Origin: Humulus lupulus
Taxonomy: Eukaryota; Streptophyta; Magnoliopsida; Rosales; Cannabaceae
Length of the DNA stretch: 64,000 nt
Direction: 5' to 3'
Assembly (NCBI RefSeq): GCF_963169125.1
Contig: NC_084794.1
Span: 86,597,018-86,661,017, forward strand
The position numbers and the translations under genes are program-made. The notes below the pieces were generated by a model. The model was not told where the DNA came from, searched no databases, and saw only the letters and a list, made by a program, of their open reading frames with translations. Below are positions 12,286-22,753 of this stretch, piece by piece (position 1 is the first letter of the stretch; every line of letters starts with the position of its first letter).

Positions 12286-12953
12286 AGAACAACTCTGATA
12301 GAGGACATTTTCACAAGAGGAAATATTTCTTCAAAGTCAATACCTTTCTTTTGACTGAATCATTTCACAACCAATCTTGCCTTGTATCGTTATTGTGAGC
12401 TTTTCAGTCTTCATCCTGTAAACCCATTTGTTCTTGAGAGCTTTCTTCCCTTTAGTTAACTTCACCAAGTCATATGTGTGGTTCTTAAGCAAGGATCCCA
12501 TCCCTTCTTGCATGACTTTAACCCACTCAATCTTGTGCTCATTTAGAACAACTTCTTGGTAAGTTTATGAAATTGACTTGTATGCTCAACCATACTAACA
12601 CCATCTCTATACTTCAAATTGACAAGTCTTCTAAGTTAAGAAATGTTGTTGCTAGCCGTTCTTTTTGCAAAAGGATTGTCTAGCTTTTCCCAAACAACAT
12701 CAGCTTTGGTTTAATCAAATATATGCTTATTTATATATATATATATATATATATTTATGCCCATCCATCGTCTAATATAAGCAATGACTTTTCTATGTTC
12801 AACCTCTCATTCCTCATCATCTATCTTAGACGACCACTCACTAGCATTCATGGACTTATATAAATATTTACAATAAAGTAAATCTTCCGTCAATCGCTTC
12901 CAAGTAGAATAATTTGACGAGTTCAATTATATCATTCCATTCGATTGTTCCAT
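12286..12953 (-). pseudogene. Third copia, internally deleted (gag joined to RT)
   Basis: From ATG 12953 the minus strand reads a copia gag start (NSSNYSTWKRLTEDLLYC) and then gag sequence with KADVVWEKLDNPFAKR near 12690. At about 12560 it passes directly into reverse transcriptase (LNEHKIEWVKVMQEG, then LKNKWVYRMK near 12420). Protease, integrase and part of gag, normally over 2 kb, are missing between them, so this is a deletion derivative. In-frame stops and a frameshift are present, and a (TA)n tract lies at 12732-12754. The RT fragment is cut at 12286 by an LTR of another copia family. Confidence 0.75.
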
Positions 12954-12989
12954 TTTTCAACACACAAGAAAACTAACACCACCAAACTT

Positions 12990-13001
12990 GGCTCTGATAC
13001 C
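12990..13001 (-). other. Primer binding site of the third copia
   Basis: GGTATCAGAGCC on the minus strand, three bases from the LTR end. It matches the 3' end of plant initiator tRNA-Met as used by most copia elements. Confidence 0.8.
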
Positions 13002-13004
13002 GCT

Positions 13005-13710
13005 TGTTGAAAAAATCTATTGCAATAAACATAATCTTTTCCCTCTTTGTGTGTCAAAAATGAGATTACTTATCAAACACCACAACTTGCACTATCAACC
13101 AAAGCAACACAAGCAATATAAATCATAAACAACCATAAAAATGAGACACCAAGATTTTTACGTGGAAACCCAATGTGAGAAAAAACCACGGGGACCGTAG
13201 TTCGCTTAAATCATCTACTATCACCAAAGTTTATTAATGTGATTACAATGTTCTTCTGTAGTATAACTATAGGCTCACAATAACATCAAGATTACAATCT
13301 TGGATCACCAATACAAATATTCATCATCTATAAAGATGGATACACCAAAAGAAAAAATTTAGGTCTCACCAAATAAGTATTGTAGGAGAGCACCTTAGAA
13401 AACAAACACCAAATCGGAACCAGTAGATTTGTAGAGCACTCTGTAAGGATTCACCACCCAAAATTTGATAAAAAAATGAATGAGAATCAACAACCTAATC
13501 TTCAAGTCAAAGTGCCAAAATCCTACTTTCTCTCTCTAGCTTTTCTCTCATCTTTCCCTCTCTTTTTCTTCTCTGTTTCCCAGTTGCTCACTCTCTAGCT
13601 ATCACGACACCAACCTTTGTTTTGATTAATGCAGCTCACGTGAGCTGCCTTCTTTTTTTTTTTCTTTTCTTTTAGGCTCAAAGCTCTTATTTGGTCCAAG
13701 GCCCACAACA
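13005..13710 (-). repeat. 5' LTR of the third copia
   Basis: 706 bp with inverted ends TGTTG...CAACA, placed directly outside the primer site. On the minus strand it starts TGTTGTGGGCC at 13710. CT-rich stretches near 13530-13570 and 13650-13670 are part of it. The partner LTR was not found. Confidence 0.65.
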
Positions 13711-14107
13711 AATGGGGCAGACCCACAAATATGGAGTATTTATATATATATATCCTGTACCCATTTTAAATGATCCATTTTAATTTTTACCCACTATTTT
13801 TAACTCTTATTTTAGTACCCAAATTTTCAATTAATGTATCCATTATACCCCTTCAATTACATGTTTTTTTTTCTCTTTAAACACACTACAATTAGAATGT
13901 ATTTCTAATTTAACTATAATATGACACATATAATACACATTACAATAACACTTAGAATCATGTACTCAAATAAGGATAATTTGAGAAATCTCACGATAAT
14001 AATGGGTAAAATTCAACTAAATATATTTAGTGTCTAATTTTAGTTAACTACTCCTGGGTAGTTCTCAACTTTTCCCATAATATATTTATATAATAGAAGA
14101 AGCTGGC

Positions 14108-14176
14108 CTTTGTATCATTTGTTTCTCCATCACCTTTGGCTCCATAATGCAAGACATTGAAAATAACACAGTTTAC
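14108..14176 (-). pseudogene. Polygalacturonase-like (GH28) N-terminal fragment
   Basis: The minus strand encodes FNVLHYGAKGDGETNDTKA, close to the conserved N-terminal motif of plant polygalacturonases (NVxxYGAKGDGxTDDTxA), pectin-cleaving cell-wall enzymes of family GH28. Only about 23 residues match. No signal peptide precedes it, the following residues (SFFYYIN) leave the family, and I find none of the downstream catalytic motifs (NTD, DD, GHG) in the neighbourhood. It may be a relict or captured exon; an exon of a live gene is unlikely given the surroundings. Confidence 0.5.
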
Positions 14177-14547
14177 AGTAGTACTACTATGGTAGTAGTG
14201 GTTATTTTTACTAAAAAAACAATCACTATCCAAATTTTTTAATATATTTATATATAGTGTGGTAAAGTAATGGGACAATTATTGAAATGACGAATGTGTT
14301 CAGAACTAGAAAGAACAAAAATAGTTAAGAAATTATATAGGCACGTGATTTTTAATGGTCAAATAAACTCAATTAATTGCTTTCCTGTAAAAATAATGTA
14401 CTAATTATTGGTGCTTCAAGACACTAAATAATGCCTCAACTTTCTCATTAATTTAAAAAGTGGAATTTCCTTTTTTTTTTTAAAAAAAAAAAAGTGGAAT
14501 TACATCACAGACACCTATATATTTGTAAATATATATACAGTAAAATC

Positions 14548-14548
<1 letters not shown>

Positions 14549-14598
<50 letters not shown>
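14549..14598. repeat. (AAT)n microsatellite
   Basis: Uninterrupted run of about 16 AAT units. Confidence 0.95.
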
Positions 14599-14601
<3 letters not shown>

Positions 14602-15240
14602 AGCAACATATTTTATTACTATAAAAATGTTATAACTTATAGAATTATATTTATAAAAATATTGTAAATATACATATTTAAATCTATATTAAATAATAAT
14701 TAATAAAATATGTCAAATTCAATGTATAATTATTAATAAATGAAAATAACATAAATGTATAACTACAAAATACATATCTATATAATGTTGAAAATATATA
14801 AAGTTATTTTAGAAATCTAAATTAATAATTAATTTTATCATAAATTTTTACTATGTATAAGATAGCATGAATATAAATATATTTAATATTAAGAAAATTA
14901 TTACTATATGGATGCATATTTTATAAAGATAGTATCAAGAAATATTATAATTTATTTCATTGTGAAATTTATTTCTAGACTAAATTTTTTTATAATTATA
15001 TGAAAGTAGAGATTTTACTGTATATATATTAATCTTTTGATATGACAACATATAACTATATCTATTAAAAAAACATGTGTTGAAAAAGTAAACCAATTTA
15101 TTGTTAAATTATTTTTATAGGTTATGCTTGAATCATTCATAGAAAGTATGGGTTGTATTTCTCTGAAGGCCAGCACTAGGAGTCAATAAGCAATACCCTG
15201 TCATGCTTACATAAAGAACAAGTCATATGCATGCATGATT

Positions 15241-15242
<2 letters not shown>

Positions 15243-15293
<51 letters not shown>

Positions 15294-15306
15294 TATTATT
15301 ATTATT
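15243..15306. repeat. (AAT)n/(ATT)n microsatellite with palindromic end
   Basis: About 17 AAT units passing directly into ATT units, so the right end is self-complementary. Flanked by the inverted 10-mer GGTTATGCTT. Confidence 0.9.
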
Positions 15307-16692
15307 TAAGCATAACCCATTCAAGTCCATAAATTCCAAAATCATGGAAATCATCATATATTTCTGCTCTCTATTCCCATATGCCATATTCCCGTACTGG
15401 TAGAACATAATGTTGGTAAGCCGTCAAAGTCTGTCTAAAAAAGCCACCAAAAGCGGCGAAGGATATTGAAAATTATATTTTGATACAAGCAAATAGATTG
15501 CTAATAAAATATTGATGTTAAAGTCTCATGAACATGGAAGATAATTGGAATTTGACAACTTTTAAATTCTCTTGAAAGAGATAGTTATTACAAATAATTC
15601 ATGTGAATCTCCTAACAAAACCGTTAACTTAGTTACCCATATATCATGCCATTGCTTTAGGGATTGGCTTCCCTTTAGTCAAATTAATTAAAATTAAAAA
15701 AAGTTTAATAATTTATGTCTATTGACCATCGATTTGGTCAATAACACTGAGTTAAATTGAACTACAATTAAGAATAAAAATGAATTGAATTCAAGTAAAT
15801 GACACAAAGAAATTTATAGTAGTTCGGCCCCAAGAATTAGTAACTGTAACACCCTAATTTCCCTAATATAGCTTAGTGTTTGGATCAGAGGGTCGAGAGG
15901 CAATAATTGAGTTAATTAGGTGCTTATGTGTTATGAGCATGTTATTATGTGAATTGTATTATGATATGATTATGCTTGCATGTTTAAGTATATTAAATAT
16001 GCATGTGGACCCGTTTCTTATTAGAATGATATTTTCGTAATTTTGACCTCCTGAGGGTATAATTGTAAATATGTGTGATTGATAATCGTGACCACATTAT
16101 AATTTGGATATATTTGAGTTACCCGGCACGAGGCGATCCTAGGGAGCTAGTTAGCAGAAAAGTCACAACAGTGTAAAATACCTGGCTCGGGGTCAACTTA
16201 GGGGTATTTTGGTAGTTTGGTAAATTACCAAAAATTATGGAGTAATGGAAATTAATTGGTGAATATTGGTTTGATATGTTATTTGGGATTATGTGAGATA
16301 ATTTGAGATTAACGGGAATCCCAGGGAAAAAGACTAAAGTGCCATTGGGTACGTTTTGGGACTAAGTTAAGGGCTAGGGGCATTTTGGTCATTCCCCTTG
16401 CCCATGGGTTAGTTTGATCAGCTGAGTATGGACCCTTTGGAGGTTACAAACATAAACAACAAACACACTTTCTCTCTCACGTTACTCTCTAGTCCTCTTG
16501 ATGCTTCGGAGAATTTGTGATCTTTGGAGGGAAAAAAACTTGGAATTGGAGGATTGAAGTTGGGTTTAAGTAGGAGACAGCTTGGGATCGAGTTTAATCT
16601 GAGGTAAGCTTCTATTTCCTTGAGATTTCTTCTGAGTTTTCAGTAATAATGGTGTTCTTGAGTTATTTGGATTGTGATTGCTAGTGGCTAGC

Positions 16693-19364
16693 TGTAATGC
16701 CCCAAATTTCCTAATAAGGTTTAGGACCTTGATTAGGAGGCCGGGAGGGCCATAATTGATTTATTATAGTATTTAATGAATATATGCATGTTTACGTGAA
16801 TTATATTATTATATGATGGTGGATGCATGCATATGGGAGAATTTATTATTGTGAGGGTATTCTGGTAATTTGGCCGCTATGGGCGTAATTGCATAATTTG
16901 GGTGCATGATTTTGATTAATTAATATAGCCACATTATAAGGTGGATTGGTTCGAGCTAGTCGACATGAGATGCGAGAGTTTGGTTTAGTCATAACGGGTA
17001 TAAGTTCGGGGCTCGGGGTGAGTCTCGGGGTGAATTTAATGATTAGAGCATTACCGGGAATTAAAGGGTAATGGGATATGGATTATTGGTATTTGGGAAT
17101 ATTGAGAATAGCGAGAGTTGGAGGGTGTTAAGTGTGATTAATGAAATAGGTGCGAAAGGACGGTTTTGCCCTTGGTGGCTGTTAAGGTTTTGTTTAGACC
17201 TAAGGGTATTTAGGTCTTTTTACCCTAAGAGATATATATCAGCCATTGAGGCTGTTGAAGAGTATCAAAAACAGAGTTTTCTTTTCCTTCCCTCCCGATG
17301 GATTTTCTTCCTCTTTTCTCTTTGGATTTTCGAGCTCAGTTTGAGGAATCGAGCCAAGGAACCAAGCTTAGCCAAGCTAGGGTTGTGCTCCACCATTGAA
17401 GAGGGTGTGTTGCCAAGATTAAGGTGAGTTTCTAGCCACTAGAACTCTTGGTTTTACTCTGTTTTATAAGTTAAGTTTCAGTTGGTTTTTGGGTTGGAAA
17501 CTTGGGAATTGGTTGGAGTTTTGGCTAGGGTTCTTGGGGTTGTGGTCCTTAGGACATGTGGTGATGGTATTTAGGTTCATTTGGGAGTTAATTTGACGTT
17601 TGGAAGCTTTTGGATTGGGTTAGAAATGGTAGAATCGAAGAAGGAGAAATTTGGGAATTGGCTGGCTGAAGGTAGCGCTACAGCGCCCAGTGTAGGGCGC
17701 TATAGCGCTACCTGCAGGGAGGTTGGGCGGTTTGTGTTTCTGCCTTGAGCGCTGGGGCGCTAGAAGGGCAGCGCTGTAGCGCTCCCCTGTTTCCTCTTAA
17801 CCCTGTTTTGGGTGTTTTTAGGGGCTTTTGGCTTGGGGTTTCAATCCTTAAGGCCCGGGGTCGAATCTACTCACTGTGTGGGCGTGTTTTGAGGTCCCGA
17901 GAGTGGGGTTTAGGTTAAGACCCTGTTTTTGGTAATTTTCATTAATTGGAGATTGTTTTGGTTATGACTAGGTGACCGTTAAAGGATTAAGGATCGATCG
18001 TTCTCAGGGGTCGTTCTTACTCTAACTCTCACTCGAACCGGAGGTAAGAAAGCTGCACCCTGTGTATATGTGACATGCGTGGTTGTTATTGATGCATGTC
18101 GGTTGATTATTATGTATGACGTGCATGGCTATTCTTGATGCATGTTGGCGGGTTATTAAACGTGACATGCATGGCCGTTGTTGGTGCATGTTAGATTGTT
18201 GAATATGTTGCATATGATGCATAAGAAACATGTGATTAGGACTAGCTTTATATACTGGGTATGATATTGTTCAGAGCTTGAGCCTCTGTGGTTGTGCATG
18301 GTCCTAAATGTACTGGTATTTGTTGGTAAGCATGCTAAATACCTTGTTTATGGATATTGGACATGTGATATATGTTTGGTGGCATGGCTTACTTGTCTAT
18401 GGCGCTGACTTATTAGTCAGAATCGACAATAGTGTCAGATCCATCTGTGAGGCTGTGACTTATTAGTTAAGTTCACCACGGGCTGAGCACTGGTCGTGTT
18501 TTACCGACCTAAGGGTCAGGGATAGCAGTGCGTTGTGAATGCCGGACCAAATAAAGATTAGATCTAATCGAGAACGGCATTGAATGACTCATATGGGGTA
18601 TTAATGCTAGACCGACCCAAAGGGTCGAAGAACTTATAAGCGCTTGCCTGGTCTACGACCAGATGACTATAGCCAAGGTATTGACCCCGGTGACCATTTG
18701 TCACATGGCTAAGGGACGTTGTCCATAGCTTCGACTCTAGAGTCGTGAGGAAGGTTATGTTGGTGACTAATCACCATGCACCTATCCTAACCAATCTTAT
18801 GAAAGGAACATTTATCAGTTGAGCCATGGTGACCCTATCGTCATGTGGCTAGAGGGAGCGATGCTCATTATCGTGACTTTTGGCTATTGTCACCTATCTG
18901 GATGGACCATTGGTTCCAAATGGTTACTATGGTTATAGTTGATATTATATCATGCTATATTGTGTTTTCTTGCTGGGCTTCGGCTCACGGGTGCTATGTG
19001 GTGCAGGTAAAGGCAAGAGGAAGCTGGACCATCCTTGAGTTGGAGAGCTTAGGTGTTGACGTGTACATATGCAGCTGCTCGTCCGCCACGGCCGAGGTTT
19101 AAAGTGGAACTAGGGTTGAACCCTGTTTTGCCGCTTAGAACGGCCTGTTGTAAATATTTTCTGTAATAAACTCTGAAACTTTATTTTCGGGATCCCAATG
19201 TATAAATTAAACGTTCTAGTGAAACGTTACCTCTTAACCAAAATGTTTAATCCCTAAACCGCTAATCATACTTAGTTCACGATTTTGGCCAAATGAATCG
19301 GTTAGCGAGTTTAGCACTGTTTACAAGGCACACCGTAACGGTCCTTGGAGTTTGGGGCTTTACA
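16693..19364 (+). mobile_element. Chromovirus solo LTR (inner)
   Basis: 2,672 bp from TGTAATGCCCC to GGGGCTTTACA. The duplicated target CTAGC stands at 16688-16692 and 19365-19369, an exact 5-bp TSD. It is inserted in the outer solo LTR and is therefore younger. A TATATAT stretch (17233-17239), a GTGAGTTTC donor-like site near 17424, AGCGCTATAGCGCT-type palindromes at 17678-17708, GAGGTAAGAAAGCTGCACC near 18039 and the GTGCAGGTAAAGGC block near 19003 are present. Very similar to the solo LTR at 55739-58465. Frames at 17071-17427 and 18845-19102 lie in LTR sequence and are not genes. Confidence 0.93.
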
Positions 19365-20233
19365 CTAGCTTTTCGTTGTTTTGTGATGAGTAGGAGTAGC
19401 GGGTTTTCTTGCTTAGGCTTAGTAGTGTGTTTTTGTGGCTGGAATTCATTTAGAAACATCTAGGCAGGTCGAATTCAGGGACTGGATTTGTAGAAATCGC
19501 ATTGGTGCAAATTTCAGGAAGGACACTTGTGTTTTGGGCCGTTTTTGAGTTTTTGGTGACCTAGCGTGATCGTGCTAGGTTGTAGTGAGACCGCACTAGT
19601 GTCCCAGAAAGGGTGGAATTGAGTTTCAATTGGAGGCTCGAGTTGAGGGGCGTGACCGTGAAAAGGGCAAGCGCGACCGCACCAGGGACCTCGAAACTTC
19701 AATTTGCTGAATTTTAAGGACGAGGTTCGGGGGCTCAAAAATCTGATTTGAGAGCTCGCTTGGGGGCTCAGGGGACATTTCTAGTGCCCCGTTAATTGGG
19801 AATCATGGTTTTAAGAGTTAGAGTTCAGCTCAAAACTCTGGTTCTGGGGCTAATTTCTTATGAACATATATTTGTGTTGTGACTAGGGTTTCCGCGGGGC
19901 TCGGGTCAGGGTTAGCGCTCGGGGTAGTTTCATTATTCGCATGAGGATCGAGGTAAGAAAACCGCACCTGATGCGTGAGATACATGATTAGGGCTTGGCC
20001 CATTTGTTAAATGTAAGCATGATTAGGGCTTAGGCCTAGTTAATGAGAATGATTATAATTATGCCTGTGAATATATGTTTAAGTACACTGTAATGCGTTG
20101 TATCTGTGTGTATGATGAATGTACTATATGTATGCTCGTTCTTGAATGGAATGCTCGGCTTATAAGTCGAGGATCTGTCTATTACATCTGATTAAAATCT
20201 CGACCTGTTAGTCAAGGGCATATTTGGTTGAAA

Positions 20234-20352
20234 GGCTCGACTTATAAGTCGAGCCATAAGTCGAGGGTTTACAACGCTCGACTTATAAGTCGAGGGTTTA
20301 CGAGGCTCGACTTATAAGTCGAGGGCTTACAAGACTTGACTTATAAGTAGAG
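20234..20352 (+). repeat. Array of 18-bp palindromes in chromovirus LTR
   Basis: CTCGACTTATAAGTCGAG is a perfect palindrome at 20236-20253 (22 bp counting GG/CC), 20277-20294 and 20306-20323. A decayed copy follows near 20334-20351. Spacing is irregular (41 and 29 bp). Each core is GACTTATAAGTC. Confidence 0.85.
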
Positions 20353-20957
20353 CGCAGGCTGTTATGGATAGGCCATCCTGGGAGTGTATTATGACTTGAC
20401 CGGCTCAGATGCCACTTGAACAAATAGGAGTGCAATACACACTTGTGTGACCCTATGGTTGCTTACCTATACGTTGTGTTGGTTTGGTTTCAGCTATTAC
20501 TGTTAAGCATGTTGTTATATTCTGATGTTTATCTGAATTTGTTAATATGTTTTCTTGATGAATCTTTTGGCTCACAGGTGCTATGTGGTGCAGGTAAGGG
20601 TAAGGAGAAGCTTGGCCAACCATGAGTTGGAGAGTGTTAGAGGCGATGTGTACATATGCAGCCTGCTCGACCGCCACGAGAGAGATATTGCAGGGGAACT
20701 AGGGTTGGACCTTGTTTTGCCGCTTAGGTCGACTTATTTTGTAATCCTTGAGTTGTAAACAATTTTCAAACTTATCTTTTGGGATCCTATGTAAAGACTA
20801 AAAATTTCAATGGAAATGTTTGTTCCTTTGACCAAAATTTTTAATACTTGAACCATTAGTAGCTTAATCACATGTTTTAGTCTAAATGACTCGTTTAGCG
20901 AGTCCAGCACAAATTTAAACACACGTGGTAACGATCCCTAATTAGCAGGGCGTTACA

Positions 20958-20962
20958 GTAAC
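20958..20962. other. Shared 5-bp target site GTAAC
   Basis: This GTAAC is at once the right TSD of the chromovirus solo LTR (15845-20957) and the left TSD of the copia solo LTR (20963-22753). The outer partners stand at 15840-15844 and 22754-22758. Confidence 0.85.
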
Positions 20963-22753
20963 TGTTAGGAAAACTTATACATGATCTTTATTTGTTTTCA
21001 TGCAGATCTAATATTAAACAAATTAATATGAGATAACCTAGAACATGTTTCTAAAATTGAATTCAAAGAGAAACAATGATAAGAATAGTTACAGTATACG
21101 CAGCGGAATGAATGAGTCATTCCTTCAGTTTCTCTAACCCTTGTATCCTTTTTGTCGTAGAGTATTAGCAAGAAACTGAACCGTTCTTCTATAATCTTCA
21201 TAGTCTTCCAAAGTATCCTTAGAATCACCTAGACTAGAGTGGGCAATTCTCAATACATGAGATAGATAGAGAGAAGAATAGAAAATAACAAAGAGGCTTA
21301 GAAAATGAATTGTGTTTAGAGAGAATCTAAAACTATAAAAAAACCAGTGATTAAACTTATATGTCGTCTATATTGACTTCTCTCTAAGCACTCATTTTAT
21401 AGACTCAATCAGACCATTTAATTTAATTAAAAAATCAATAAAATAATAGTCAATTTGAAGCCCTAGGTCGAAATTATCATGGGCTTTAGGCCCGTGAAAT
21501 TTCCCATTTGATTATAAGCCCATTAGACTTAAAATCAAGGCCTGTATTATTTTCTATTGATTTAATTAATTACATAATTATTTAAATCCTTTATCAAATT
21601 AATTATTTATAATTTGAACATTGATTTAAACTTATTTATTAATTTAGATACCAATTTATCTTATTAATAAATCTGCCCTAATTTATCTTTTCTTCTCAAA
21701 ATTACATAACTCTGTGAAACTATCCAAAATTGACTTGATCAACTTTGATAATTTTAATTGATAATTAAATCAATTAATTAAGACTATCTAGATGATTTTA
21801 TCCAAGGTACAATGGGGACCACGGGCCTATGAAATCAAGCTCCAATAAGTTATCATAAATCTAACAAATAAATTTACTAACTTATTAATTCCTCGTGACT
21901 CCACTATAGACTCAGAATTGCACTCTTGAATTCATAGAACGCTCTATAAAAAATATAGATACATTATTAATTATCCATTGTTACAACCATAATTGTCACT
22001 TAATCCTCTATAGACGGTCTACAATGAGATGAGACTAAAATACCGTTTTACCCCTCATTGTATTTTATCCTTAAAACACTAAGTTCCTTGTAAATGATAT
22101 TTCAGTAAACTAATTTAATTACTGAAATGAGATCTCTTTCATTTGACACCGTGAACCAAACTAAAAGGAGACCATCATTTCACTTCTTCATCTGAAGCTA
22201 TAGATGTTCATATCTATGATTAACACCCCCACTCAATTATACTACCGAGTTCCCAAGATGTATGTATGGGTACTAACCACTCATAATTGAGATTGAATTG
22301 ACCTATGGTCAACTATATGATATGTCTATAATAAATAATAACGATATGTTTACTTATCTTATCAACTGTCAATATCTGTCCTGCCCGATGTAACAAATAC
22401 ATCTGATCATATATACTTTGCTAATATTTTGGAAAGGACATGACACTATGATGTGTAAGTAGATCATATCATAGATTAGCAAGTCACTGTAAATCCTGTG
22501 CACTGACTAATCTTAGGACTAACTAATTTTTAACATATAATCATATTTATATTCCACTGTGATTACGTCACTATAACTACGATTAACTATATGCTTGGGA
22601 TTTAATAGAAGTTTATATTAAACAAATAATCATGAAAATAAAACACGTGAGCAAAGTGATTGACCAAGTCAAAAAATGATTTCTATTCTTTTATTGATAA
22701 TAAAACGAGATTACAAAGAAATTGAGTTTTAGTTAGGGCATAAAACCCCAACA
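20963..22753 (-). mobile_element. Copia solo LTR, same family as 4096-5943
   Basis: 1,791 bp. On the plus strand it runs from TGTTAGGAAAAC to ACCCCAACA, the reverse complement of the LTR at 4096-5943 throughout. GTAAC flanks both ends. The TATA box lies at 21394-21401 (minus). There is no internal copia sequence, so it is a solo LTR. The open frame at 20998-21228 mirrors the one in the other copy and is not called. Confidence 0.92.

Larger units (their letters stand above)
13711..15839. other. AT-rich spacer with microsatellites, no intact gene
   Basis: Low-GC sequence without repeat-element coding signatures. It holds a polygalacturonase-like fragment at 14108-14176, a T-run/A-run palindrome at 14471-14492 flanked by a duplicated AAAGTGGAATT, two AAT microsatellites, and a 10-bp inverted pair GGTTATGCTT (15120-15129 and 15308-15317) bracketing the second one. 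The last 100 bp (from about 15720) continues across the solo-LTR cluster into 22754 onward. Confidence 0.6.
15845..20957 (+). mobile_element. Chromovirus solo LTR (outer), interrupted
   Basis: Begins TGTAACACCC at 15845 and ends GGGCGTTACA at 20957, with GTAAC on both sides (15840-15844 and 20958-20962). There is no internal region, so it is a solo LTR left by LTR-LTR recombination. A second solo LTR (16693-19364) splits it; without that insert it is about 2.4 kb. It carries the family landmarks: GAGGTAAGAAAACCGCACC near 19950, an array of CTCGACTTATAAGTCGAG palindromes at 20234-20352, and the GTGCAGGTAAGGGTAAGG block near 20587. The motif pair near 19556-19690 (GTGATCGTGC, GACCGCAC) is this copy's version of the GC-rich dyads. 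Confidence 0.9.

Noticed and set aside
15223..15408. Minus-strand frame ending in poly-Asn/Tyr
   Set aside because: The tail is a translated AAT microsatellite and the first 35 residues match no family I can recognise.
17071..17427. 118-codon open frame
   Set aside because: Lies wholly inside a chromovirus solo LTR; it shows no domain and is not open at the corresponding place in the sister LTR at 55739-58465.
20234..20352. Possible CRISPR-like array of regularly similar repeats
   Set aside because: Plant nuclear context, no unique spacers of constant length and no cas genes; these are short palindromes within an LTR.
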